Assembly: GCA_024811115.1 (NCBI GenBank)
Contig: JAKOGH010000681.1
Coordinates: 248,001 to 312,000 of the forward strand
Reading direction: 5' to 3'
Origin: Terana coerulea
Taxonomy: Eukaryota > Basidiomycota > Agaricomycetes > Polyporales > Phanerochaetaceae
Length of the DNA: 64,000 nt
Shown here: piece by piece, positions 11,046 through 22,142 of the stretch
Numbering within the stretch: the stretch's first letter is position 1
Layout of the letters: the number at the start of each line of letters is the position of its first letter
Notes under the pieces: generated by a model
The model's input: only the letters and a program-made list of their open reading frames with translations
Databases searched by the model: none
What the model was told of the DNA's origin: nothing
Made by a program: the position numbers and the translations under genes

Positions 11046-12694
11046 ATGGCCACCCCATTGACGAACAGCCTGAAGTCTAGGGCCATAAACTCACTTCCAA
11101 AGTCACGCAGTGCACCTCCAGTAGCGAGTGCTCCCTTCGATGAGAAAACTGCTGGAACTGGGGACGACGTTATCATTGTTCGCTGTTGTGCCGGCACGAA
11201 GTTCTACGTTAGGAAGTTTATTCTGGCCGTTGCGTCGACAGTGTTCGCCGACCTGTTCGCTCTTGCCAAGCCCGATTCCAGTCCAGATACAAAAACACAG
11301 CATGTCCCCATCGTTGATGTCACCGAGGATTTCCGCACCTTGGACAATTTGCTTCGCATCTGCTATCCCGTCCCTAACCCCGCTTTACTTTCCCCGACGG
11401 TGATCTACGATGTGCTAGAAGCGGCGCGGAAATATGACATCGATCATGCCAGCGAGATTGGTGTCAATGCTTTGCAAGTAGCGATGCAATCGAAACCTTT
11501 GGAGGTCTTCGTCGTTGCCTGCCGTATGTCACTGGAGCCTGAGGCCCGCAAGGCCGCTTTTAGTCTGCAGCAGGAACTCAAGAAGAGGTCTCTCCCAAAA
11601 CTCAAGACCAGGGAATGGTCTTCCACTCTGTTGGGTGCCGGCTACAGTCCAGAGATGGTGCATCTCCCAGCAGGTGTCTACTACCGACTTACGGAATTCT
11701 TGCATGACGCGAAAACCGAGACGTTTTGTGAGCCCTTCATTTCCTCTTTCTCTCCGCGTCCAGCCGAATATAGCACCTTCTGTGATGTTGACGACCCTGC
11801 ACTGAGAGAAGATCATGGCCCTGAGATGCAGTTCCAATTCGTCGACGCCGATGTTGCGATTCATACCTCGGATGACAAGACCTTCTTGGTTCATCGCCTC
11901 CTACTTCACCTAGCTTCGCCTCGCTTTAAAGAGCTTCCCGAGTACTCAATGTCTCAGTTGCCGGTCATTAATGTGGCCGAATCAGCAGCCGTCATTGCGA
12001 TCATCCTCCAGCTCTGCTATCCTTCGACAACCCCAGCTCCGCTCAGCAGTATTCATTTCATATCCGCAGGAGGCCAAGCAGCGTTGAAATACAGTTTACC
12101 GCGGGTAACCGACTTCGCCCGCCTAAAGTCTCCGACTGCGGATATCTGAACAGCAACACTCGCAATTACTCCATTATATTACAGCGGCCCGTTTCAACTG
12201 GGTAGAAGAGTGCCAAATCTCAGCGCATCTTCTGATTTCGGCCCAGGATCAAGTGTGCGAATATATACCAGAGCTTGAGACCATCTCAGCGGACAAGTAT
12301 CACGCACTGCTCAAGTTCGTATGGGAAGCTCAGCTCGAGATAGCGAAGATCGTGCCCGCGAGACTGAATGCGGATGGAGGGCAGTATAAAGCTCGGGTAC
12401 ATGCCGTTCCTCTCCTTGACGAAACAGGAAAACTATCCTCGATCTACTGGCCCATCGTTGAGCGCGAGCTGCTCAGGTTGAGGATAACTAAGGGCCCGCC
12501 ATTTCCATCCCCGGAAGCGTCCAAGTTGTGCGACATCACGGGCATGTTGTTAGAGGCTGAGGCCATTCAGTCCACGGTCGAGCTGGCTCTTGCTAACCTG
12601 AAGGTATGTGTGTTTTTAGCTAATCATAGCACGACTGAAGATATTGACTTTCATTGTACTACAGAACAGCCTCGTGTTCCCGCCAGCCCTGTGA
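11046..12694 (+). CDS. Tandem BTB/POZ domain protein, ~498 aa
   Basis: The first exon starts at ATG 11046. It encodes a BTB domain (residues ~40-160: DDVIIVRC, TKFYVRKFILAVAS, VIYDVLEAARKYDID) and a second BTB domain (~260-350: DADVAIHTSDDKTFLVHRLLL, VIAIILQLCYP). An adjacent open frame (NWVEECQISAHLLISAQD...) continues the usual C-terminal helical region, so I join exons 11046-12093, 12185-12603 and 12665-12694 (TGA). The first donor is weak (GTTTAC). The alternative is a shorter 367-aa protein ending at 12149. These BTB proteins are strongly expanded in Agaricomycetes and usually lack a known partner. A role as substrate adaptor for cullin-3 is possible but unsupported here. Confidence 0.78.
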
Positions 12695-13218
12695 TTTGTT
12701 GTGAAGTGGCGAGTTGTCAGCTCTCAACTGCCAGTCGTTCAGCTGCGTTAGAAGACATCAATTTGCTGGCTCGGTTGTTCTCACATTCGCTTGCATGAAA
12801 CGCTGTAAGTACCCTCCAGTACTTACGTCCGCCTTTCCACCAACCACCGCGGTGGTACCATTACTCTTGGGGTTTTCTTCTTGATTGTGCACAGAAATAT
12901 TGTATAACATACGTCTGACTTTCACATTTGCCCCGATTTAATATAATATATAGCCCCATATATGTATCATGCTCATTTGCGGTGCTGTCTGCTGTTGGCT
13001 TGAAGATGTGGCGAGTTCGGTATGCCTAATGTGGCACAGTCGGCTGTTTTAGGTAATGATGAGCTTCCCGATGCATCTGAGATCGGCGGATCTGGCTGAA
13101 ATGTCGACCCATATTGCTAGCTGGCGGGTTCGACTTGAACTTGCCAACACCCCACACGCTCCCTCTTTGTCCTCCCAACTTTCCCACTCTCACAGCTCGT
13201 CCTCAGCAGTCCACCGCA
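12695..13218. other. Intergenic, no gene
   Basis: AT-rich downstream flank of the BTB gene (a TTTAATATAATATATAG stretch near 12938-12955) and promoter of the BAR-SH3 gene. No coding potential recognised. Confidence 0.5.
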
Positions 13219-15656
13219 ATGGCGAGCAAGCAGGTAAGCCTCTGTCATACAGGTATCACGCCGAAGCTTATCAGAAACGCTCGACAAGCTCGGGAAAACT
13301 GCGACAGGTACAGCATTCAATGCTCTCGCCTGGGTATATGCTCACAGGGCCTGGGATCGCTTTCAGTGGGCTGGAGAGGTCATATCTGTGCGAGACAGGA
13401 CATCAGTCTCAGAGGAGTTCAAAGAATTGGAGAATGACGTCGAGCTTCGTAGACGTGGCCTCTGGAAGTGAGGGCGATTGACCTGGTTGGTGCAATATAC
13501 CATGCTGACCATTAGCCTAGGTTACATGTGGTATCGGAAGAGTACCATCGTGTGCTGTCGAAAAAGAGGGACTCGGAAGTGGTCGACGGTGACGAGAAAC
13601 TGTTGCCTATCGACGCTCTTGGCGTTGTCATGATACAGCATGGAGAGGAGTTTGGTGAAGATTCAGCGTTTGGTACGTGCCTTGCCGAGGTCTTTCGCAG
13701 GTCGTAGTACTGACGAAGATTCCAGGAAGCTCCTTGGTCAGTCTTGGTCGAGCACACTGTCAAGTTGCCACCCTTCAAGAAGCATTCTGTGTTCTGTTCA
13801 ATGAGACATACATCTCGTCCCTTCAGAGAGCGGAAGATGATATCAAAGAGTACCAAACGCAGCGGAAGAAGTTAGACAGTAGACGGTTGGTATGCCATCT
13901 CTCCGCAACTGACGTTAGCTAAGTCCTTCTCTATAGGCTTGCGTACGACGCAGCTATATCTCGGCTGGAGAAGATGCGCAATAGCAAGAAAGAGAAAGAA
14001 AAGGATAAGGAAGAAGCCGAAGACGAGTACCTCCACGCGAAGTCTCGCTTGTGCGTTATCCTTCCTTGGTCCGCAGATCTTTGGCTTTTAGCTGAACTTT
14101 TACTGTAGCGAAGAGTGCACCGAAGATGTTCGAGTTCGCATGTACGCAATCCAGGAGAATGAGCTTGAGCAACTTCGGGATCTTGGCAGCTTTCTGGACA
14201 CGGAGCTTCACTTCGTAGAGCAGTATCTGGAAGTTCTCAGAGAAGTGAAGGGTGGCTGGGTCGATGAGTGAGTATCACATCCCTCGAAGCTATATTTGGT
14301 TTGTTCACCGCGGCATAGAGCGACTCTAGCGCAAATGGAACGCGCGCAGAGGGACCGGCCTCCGACACGGCCGATCGATAATTCACCACGATTCAATTCA
14401 GTCAGCTCGCGCAAGTCGATATCGAGGAAGTCGAAAGCAGGCTCAGATGAGTCTCCCGACGAGGATGCTGGCGAGACCAAATCCAAGCTCAAATCGTCGC
14501 TTAGTTTCCGCCGCAAGTCCGACGCTGCGTCAGCTAGTAAACCGCCATCTAGACCACCATCGCGCAACGATAGGAAGAGGAGAGATAGCACTGCCAGCGC
14601 TGTTTCTGACAAGGAGAAGGAGAAGGTGGAGAAGGAGAAGGTAGAGAAGGAGAAGGAGAAGCCCAAACGTCTTGGTATGGCAGGGTGGGCGTCGAGCAAG
14701 ATGGGCTCTATCACTGGCAGAGGAAAGAAAGACAAGTTCGGTACCTTGATGCAGGACCAGGGTGAAGACAGTAACTCTGATGAGGACGATGACCGCAAGT
14801 CCGGAAAGCAGTCTGCGCGCGGATCGCCTACGAAATCTAAGCCCTCCCGCAATGGAACTCCCACGGCCTCGCCAGTCGTACCTCCACGTCCACTCAGACT
14901 TGCTACGCGGAACAGCAAGGCAGGAAGGTCGCGGTTGCTATGCATGACTTCTCTGCCGGGTCGACAGACGAGTTGAGCTTCAAGGCGGGTGACCACATCA
15001 ATGTCGTCAACGAAGTCCTCGATGGTTGGTGGATGGGCGAGCTTTCAGGTCAAACCGGTTTGTTCCCGACGACATACACTGAAATCATCAACGCATCCTC
15101 TTCCTCATTATCGGCAAAGCCGATCCTTCCCGCACGCCCAGCCCAGCTCCCACCTTCCATCTCTCGCTCGGCTCCGTCGCAGCAGATTTCTGCCGCACAC
15201 TCAATCCCCAAGTGGATGGACCACCAGATGACCGGAGAAGCTAGCATTGCGAGCGATGACGATCATCCCTTCGGCGACAATTTCATCGCTTCCAGCCGCA
15301 GCCCGCTCAACGGTACGTTCTACGCAGAAAGCATTGCCGACAGTGGAGACGAGAATGAAGAGGAGAAGCGTCTTGTTCCGCAGCGAGATGACTCGGACGA
15401 CGGGCATTACGACTATCGCACAACATCTTCGAAACCTGCCGTACCTGTCCGGAGACCCAGTGCGCCTACGGCCAAGCGACCTCCTCCCCCGCCGCCTCCC
15501 CCCAGAAGAACATCGACACTGCAAGCACCCCAATTGCCTAGCCGACCTGGTATTGCGGGAAGTAATTCGTCGACGAGAAGTAACTCGACGAATGCCTCAT
15601 TTGTCTCCATGACACCGCGTGCGAGCGAAGCACTGACGGACTCACCGTTCGACTGA
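13219..15656 (+). CDS. BAR-SH3 endocytic/cytoskeletal adaptor, 690 aa, one frame break
   Basis: Eight exons: 13219-13233 (15 nt), 13275-13307 (33 nt), 13367-13467, 13521-13672, 13726-13885, 13937-14050, 14109-14267 and 14319-15656. The N-terminal ~250 residues form a BAR-type coiled coil (LRQWAGEVISVRD, then helices with EEYHRVLSKK and AISRLEKMRNSKKEKEKDKE). A basic Ser-rich linker has a KEKVEKEKVEKEKEK repeat. An SH3 domain follows (VAMHDFSAGSTDELSF, GWWMGELSGQTGLFPTTY), then a Pro-rich tail with a run of prolines. The frame before the SH3 domain and the SH3 frame differ by one base near 14919 (GG where GGG would keep the frame). With one extra base the total is exactly 691 codons. Such proteins bend membranes and recruit actin regulators. 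Confidence 0.88.
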
Positions 15657-16089
15657 TTCGGGTCTTTGTATTCCTGCCTCCTGTCTCACTTCAAATCCTC
15701 CTGGCGGACGTATCTCTGATTTTTACACGACGACAGGATCACCGCAGGAGGCTTATAGCCGCGCTCACATTCTCATCTAAACTGCATAACTAACTCATCC
15801 ATTGGACTTCATATCTTCGCGCCTGATATACCTGTCGCTCTTGATTACTGCTTAACGCTTTGCATACAGCGGACTCTCGTCGTTACTAATATCATATATA
15901 CATACCCTTATCAATTCTCCGACGTGAAGATCATCTCTATGGGTCGACTATGTTTGTATCTGTTGATTTCCAAAGGCTCCGCCTTCCTGAAGTGCGTCCA
16001 ACAAGCGTGGGAATTATACGACCATTCTAGACCTCCGTCGCGGCTGCTGTGCTAAGCACTCACCGTCAGGCCATACCAACGCAACCAGC
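15657..16089. other. Intergenic, no gene
   Basis: 433 bp between the BAR-SH3 stop and the ARPC5 start on the same strand. AT-rich 3' flank followed by a short promoter. Nothing else supported. Confidence 0.5.
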
Positions 16090-16726
16090 ATGGACGCCTT
16101 CCGAAAGATTGATATTGATCAATACGACGAAGATGTGCTGCTGGATAGCGAGCTCTACGAAGCCGACCTAAGGGACCCTGCAACGGTCCTGAATGACACG
16201 AAGCAGAAGGCGACCGCCGTACGGAGCTCATTGTCTAAGTGCGTGCTCATGAATGCTGCGCTACGCTTTCAACCTCATCGTTGTCATAGAGGTGATATAT
16301 CTGGGGCACTGGAGCTCGCGCTCTCAAATGCTCCGTATGGTTCTAGCGTAGAGGAGGCGAAGGTACGCATCATCTGCTGCTGCATGTTGCTGCTACGTTA
16401 ACCGGGGCTCCTAACTATACAGAACCTGAATCTTCAAACCCTGGTAACGATATTGAACAGTACCAAGGCGACTGAGATCCCTGGCGTTGTGCGATCGCTT
16501 TCCCAAGATTCGCAAGATACCCTGATGAAGTATCTGTACAAGGGCATGGGACTGCCGGGCTGGGGAGATGTCAGCGGTAGCGTGCTTTTAGGATGGCACG
16601 AGAAGGTACGTCGTATACTTGCTCTCGCAGTTCAGCTGGTAGCTGATGTATATCTGCTTCCAGTTGACGGAGATTGCAGGGACCGGCTGCATTGTGCGGG
16701 CTATGACCGATCGGAGACTAGTATAA
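16090..16726 (+). CDS. ARPC5: Actin-related protein 2/3 complex subunit 5 (p16-Arc), 155 aa
   Basis: Exons 16090-16238, 16290-16362, 16423-16605 and 16664-16726 total 156 codons, with introns of 51-60 nt. The sequence begins FRKIDIDQYDED and continues with GALELALSNAPYG, LMKYLYKGMG and LLGWHEKLTEIAGTGCIVRAM, the conserved C-terminal block of the p16 subunit. The full usual length is present. ARPC5 tethers ARPC1 to the Arp2/3 core, which nucleates branched actin. Fungal Arp2/3 acts mainly at endocytic patches, a process shared with the BAR-SH3 and AP-1 genes in this window. Confidence 0.96.
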
Positions 16727-17133
16727 CGGAAACGACCACACCTTGTATAAATATCCGGAATCTCTACACAAGTGCGTATACTCGATACCAAACATAAATG
16801 TCGCCCATCCTTCAAGTTCAAACGGCTTTAAAACTCCCCTATCGCCTGAAGCTGCACGGCAATGGCGTTCTACATGACCGCAGAACGGGGCTAACCAAAC
16901 CTACTTATACCTGGGTTTGCACTGTTAAATTATGACTTGGTCGTTGTTTGCTCGGTGCCTCATCGGTCCAGCAGGCAGAGTAAGGATGACTTCGGCTCGG
17001 AGGCGCGATAGAGACGGCGTTATAGGGAAGTGCGGGCGCTTAAGTGGACTCATACCTTGCCCACCGACCACCGTCATCGCAGACATCGCTCTTGTCTGCG
17101 GCCCTACATTCTCTGTCGCTCTCAACTCGTTAT
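16727..17133. other. Intergenic, promoter of the F-box/WD40 gene
   Basis: 407 bp, no gene supported. Short frames on both strands lack family resemblance. Confidence 0.45.
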
Positions 17134-19893
17134 ATGCCCAATAGCCCACCCAGAGCTCATCACAACAAAGACTATCTGTACCAGAAAGCATCCACTTCGC
17201 ACAAACACCATAACAATCATGGATATGCCAAACGCTCTGACTCAGATCCCTCAAGCGGATTCAAACTACTTGAACTACCAACGGAATCCCTCACTCATGT
17301 CACTTCATTCCTGGGCCCTAAGTCCCTCTTCGCCCTCTCCAGAACGAGCAAGAGACTGCACGAACACGTAGAGGACGACAACACCTGGCGTAGGGCGTAC
17401 GTCTATCGGTTCCTAGGGATCTCTCCCGAAGGGACCATACATGAACCTTCGAGCTCTAACGGGGCTCCTGGGAAGGCTTTGATGCTGAGACGGGAGGAAC
17501 CGACCTGGAAAAGAGAATTTGTGCGCAGGTGGAATCTCCGGAGGTACGTGTTGTTATGGCTCTCAGTTTTTGCGACTGCGTATCCTCAACAACCTACAGA
17601 CGATGGGAAAACTTACGCCCCTCAACGATCAGTCACATCCCTGTGCACTCCACTGTTTCCGAAATGCTTTTAATGCCTTCCGCGTCGCCCACTCCTGCCC
17701 TGCTCACCGCGTCCCTTCGCTACGGCGTCGTCGCACGGTCGTTCCCCCTTACAGGCAAGATTCTTCGCGGATATCTCGATGCCTCAGGGACCTTGAACGG
17801 AGTAGGGCATGGGAATCCGAATGCCGAATTTTCTCCTGATGTCACCCGTTGTGTGATGTTGGCGGATGGAGGTACAGCTCGTATCCTCTGGGGGTTTAAG
17901 ACAGGGGCCGTCTGCGTCATGACAGCTAACAAGGCGATGGAGGCTGCCAGGCTAGTGGGGCCGCGTTGGATGAGGTGCACTGTCGGAGATGCCCACGACG
18001 GCGCGGTGGAAGATGCCGCTTGGGCCCCTGAAGGTGGAAACGCCCCGAACTTCTTCGTTTCCGCGGGCGCAGACGGCCTGGTCAAGATCTGGGACGCAAA
18101 GAAAGTTACATGCGTCTGGACGTCACAGCCTAAGATAGGCCAACTCGTCAGGGATCCGGCCGTCAAGGTTGCCATCGACGCAGGTACGGGTGTCGTCGCC
18201 GTCATTCTGAACGAGTGGAGAGGCGGTTGTATGGTCAGGCTTTGAGTCCGCCTTCTCCGATGTGAAAGCGTCCGTACGGGACTGCAATATTCAAGAAGTC
18301 CGCGTACCATCACCTCCGACCAACGGCGACCATGGACTATCTGCCAGCTCTGCAATGTCAACGAAAGTAACGGCATTCCACGTATACTGCGAATCGTCGA
18401 CGAACGTCTCTTTAATCGCGACCTACGAAGGCGAACCGTGCGTCTACCGCACGAGGATAACCCTGCCTGCCGGAACGATCGAGCAGTTCACTTACGGCGA
18501 CGAATTGACTGACGTGATAACGTCTCTGCAACCAATGTTCGCTAAGAAGCCAGGCGAACAGAGCTTCATCGTTGCTGGCGATCAGTTGGGTGCTATCGCT
18601 ATCTTCCCTTGGAACGGATTGCCTGTCATCATTCCCTCGACCAACTCGCAAAGACCTCGCGTTCTTCGCTCAATCGCACCCGCTCGCAAGCTTCAGGCAC
18701 ACGAGGACGGTGCAGTGACAGCCTTGTTCTGGACCCCCACTGTCCTCGTAACTGGCTCTTCTGGAGGCACATTGAAAGCCTTCGATTCCCTCAGTCTGGT
18801 ACCTACGCGAAGCTTCGCCTACGCATCGCTTCGGACCAACGTCGACGAAGAGGTTCGGCATATCGTAGTGGACCGAGACTTCTTTGCGGCTAGCGTAGGA
18901 AGCCGCGTGATTGCCTGGCGTGGGGAGCCGCAAGGGAAATCGGAGAAGACCTGGAAGACCAAACGATCAACTCGTGCATCCAATGCCATCGCCAAATATC
19001 ATCGTAAGTATCTTCCTGATGACAATCATCTGTATTCTCAGCAGTCTTCTTTTACAGAGCAAGTTGAGATCTCTCGGGATATCGTCGAGTCCCGCCGGGA
19101 GCTTGAATACGAACAGGAACATACTCAGCGTTCTTACGGTCGCGAGCGCGAGCAGAACAATACCTTGGAGCATCTTGGCCTCAACGAAGTCGAAGCAGTG
19201 GAATACGTTCTCATGCTCAGTCGCGACGAAGAGGAGCGACGTAGGTTGGCTTCGCTCGATGCGCTGGGTGGTCACGAGCTCTTTGGCGGCGAATTCGACG
19301 AGGATGTCCGCACCCCCATCGTCTCTCCTTCCAGCTTCCTCGCGTCCTCGTCGAATGCCTCAACAGAGCGGAGCGACAGCTCGCAAAATGACCGCCCGCA
19401 CCCGCGCATCATCCCCTCAGGCTCCATGGCGAAGGTACAGGTCTCGCCTCGACACAGGCCCGAGCCAATGGAAGCGGGCTTCTCCGTTAGCCCTCTATCC
19501 CGCTCAGCCTCGGGCTCCTTGTCGAGCTCGCTGTCATCGTCGCAGAGCGCGTCGAGGACACAGCCGCCCATTGCGGACGACCCGTCGCAGTTCCCGTCGA
19601 TGAGCTCGACGCCGACGAGGCGTTCCGTCTCGGGGAGCCCCGAGTCGTATCGCAGTGCGTGGAACACGCCCCTGCCAATGTCCAGGGCGTCCTCGGAGGC
19701 GCCGTCCCCGCCGCGAGTAGCGGGAAGCTCAAGAGGCTCCGTCGTGGGTTCGCCTACGGTTGCGAGGAGTCCGGGCATCTCGCTGCTCTCTGCAAAGATG
19801 GCGGCTGCCTCGGTGGATGAGGAAGATGAAGAGCTGAAGTTTGCGTTGGAGCTCAGCCTGGCCGAGGCTCGCAGCCGCGGAGAGGCTGTCTAG
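17134..19893 (+). CDS. F-box / WD40-repeat protein with C-terminal UIM, 882 aa, one frame break
   Basis: Exons: 17134-17543, 17600-19003 and 19058-19893. An F-box (residues ~38-85: LLELPTESLTHVTSFLGPKS..LSRTSKRLHEH) is followed by a WD40 propeller. Blades end in FFVSAGADGLVKIWD and VLVTGSSGGTLKAFD. A coiled charged region and a long Ser/Pro-rich disordered tail come next. The last ~25 residues form a ubiquitin-interacting motif (EELKFALELSLAEA). An SCF substrate receptor that also binds ubiquitin is a reasonable inference; S. pombe Pof10 is a possible relative. The first-propeller frame stops at 18243, while the following frame opens just before it, so one base is in excess near 18210-18235. 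Removing it gives exactly 883 codons. Confidence 0.82.
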
Positions 19894-20182
19894 ACTACCT
19901 GGTGTGGCTCGGACACCAGACATGCCCTGCAATGGACACCTCACTTACTAATGAATAGAAGTATGTTCCTTGAAAGTATGGCTAGACACTGGCATGTGGC
20001 TCTGTAGGTTTCCTTCTTGTGATTCATTTTATGCATTATGTCATCTTATACCATTTATCTTCCATGCACGTCTCAGAGTCACAATGAGTTCTCCTACAAG
20101 GATGTGCAGGTTATAATAAGTTACTACACGAACGCGTCAGACAGCAAATGAAAGCAGCTGAACAAGATCAATATCCACAGTA

Positions 20183-21756
20183 CTACACGCCAACCTTAGC
20201 AGCCAGCCGCAATCCCTCCTGCACTGCGACGGCTTCTTCCACCCATGGGAGGCGGAAATACTCGCTGCGGCGCAGGTCGTCTTGTCTCAGTGTCGCGCCC
20301 TCACTGGGCCCACTGCCGAGAACACTCTCCAAGTCTCGAGACTGCGACTCCAGCCATGTCTGAATGAATTCTTGGGGCTTGTCTGCGAATGACTGCAAGA
20401 AAGTGCGTTTGAGATGCGAGTTTTGAAGGGACTGGACATGTAACGCAATCTAGCATTCGTGGTTCAGCGTTATACACCGCACGAGGATGAAATGAATGCG
20501 CACCTCCTCATCGATTTTCGATAGTTCTTTCGCGGTCTCGGGCATCATGCTGACGGAGACGTGGCTGATGCGGCTCTTCATCGCAGTGTCGTCCACTTTC
20601 ACTTCGACGTCATACGCTAGTGGCTTTTCTGGTGGTGGGATGGCGGGATTGATGGTGTAGTGAAGGACGATAGGGTCCGCCTTCATGAGGAATCGGTTCA
20701 CACGTTCGGGTATTTGCTGGAATTGGATGGCATCTGAACCAAAAATCTACTAGCGTGTAAGCTACAGTGCGCGTGGTGGAGCCGGTGAGATGTGACAGAA
20801 GCTCACCCCTCGTAGCTGAGCATCAGCTCGAATAAGCCTTCGGTCTACCTTGTCTTGCAAGTCCTGCAGCTTGATGTAGTTCCACAACGCCTGTACGACG
20901 CCTACACGAGATTCTTCCTTGATTCCCAGGATGTTGGCTGGGTGAGGAGTAAGTATGTGACATGACATTCACCAATTGGACGTTGCATACCGAGCTCCGG
21001 ATGGAGTTTGAACGTTTCTGGATGCTGCTCGAGGTACATTACCACCCTAATCTTCGTGGTACCGTCGCCTCGTCTTCGGACAGAGAAGCCATCTAAAGGT
21101 GTGTAGTTTTGCGCAGGGTTGCGCATCCACTAAGGAAGACGATGAGTTGTGTTGAAACGAATATAGCGAAGCACGCACCTCTACTGTGTTACTGTCCGGG
21201 TATTGCGCCGGGTCCCTCTCCAACTCGACGACCATCTGCTTCACAAAGGTAGAGAATTTGCGTGGAGCCGCCTTATCCTTGGATCTTTGATTTGGCAACT
21301 ACGCCTCATTAGCCAAGGGATTCTGATAGGTAACTTAGATATACCTCTAGCAGCCGTCCTTCAATCTTGAATTGCCACGCCGGAATGCCCTCGCCCGTCT
21401 CTGGGTTCACTGAACTGTCCGCCGGTGGAGCACCTTCACCTTGCTGCCATGACTGGCCCGACACTGTATGGCTCAAAAACAAGCGCAGTGTCCTGGTGGT
21501 CTAAGATCCTGCGTGTCAGGCTCCTGAAAGTATGGTCGAGTGCAACACAACGTACTGTCATTGGCTTGCCCAGCGTGTCCTGTACCTCTGTCCGCTTACG
21601 CGTAATTGTCCAGTCCAGTTTGCGTTCCATATTGATGAGGTCCTGGTACATCCTAGAGTCAACGCTATACTCCGGTGACTGCAGGATTGCGTTCGGGATG
21701 TTCTTGTCTGTGAGCTTGCGCCTCTTTGTGGGTGGTTTTGCGTCTCCATTATTCCT
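20183..21756 (-). CDS. SMARCD-type subunit of SWI/SNF or RSC (Rsc6/Snf12/Ssr3 family), start exon not identified
   Basis: Exons: 21756-21556, 21500-21345, 21298-21179, 21129-20991, 20937-20807, 20746-20504 and 20449-20183, 419 codons in one frame. Introns are 49-60 nt. The basic N-terminal part (KPPTKRRKLTDKNIP) leads to DLINMERKLDWTITRKRTEVQDTL. The SWIB domain follows (HPETFKLHPELG, ANILGIKEESRVGVVQALWNYIK), and the C-terminus is helical (SQSRDLESVLGSGPS). This order matches the single SMARCD-like protein of fungal chromatin remodellers, which bridges the ATPase module to other subunits. No in-frame ATG precedes the first conserved residues in this exon. An upstream coding exon between 21757 and 22142 is expected but I could not place it. 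Confidence 0.9.
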
Positions 21757-22142
21757 CTAGTAGATTACTTCTGCGAAGCTGTTTGCCGTTATGTTGAGGG
21801 TCGATATAAGCGAAGTAGGTAGTAGAGCTGCACAGGAAGTGAGGTTGCTGAACGTGAACAGAGCGCGATGCCAGTCAAGCGCCGTGCAGCAGGGATTTCC
21901 CAGAAAGGCAGGACAGAGGCTTTCGATTCTAACAAGTACAAACAAAGACCGATTGGCAAACTTGAACGTGAACAGACAGCGAATCAATAGCGAATAAGCA
22001 GATGCAGTTGCCTATGTATAAATATGTTTACGCAGAACTCCAGAAATAGAGGATGAGGATGCATAGAAAAATGATTATACACAGCACTTGATGACCCGCA
22101 TCGTCACTAGTGCAAATTCCCGAAGCTCGTTCAAGTTGAGGC

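Noticed and set aside
14880..14933. A 38- or 41-nt intron in the BAR-SH3 gene to explain the frame change
   Set aside because: It would be shorter than the other introns I mapped in this window and would remove the conserved PPRP segment. A missing G in GG(G) explains the change more simply.
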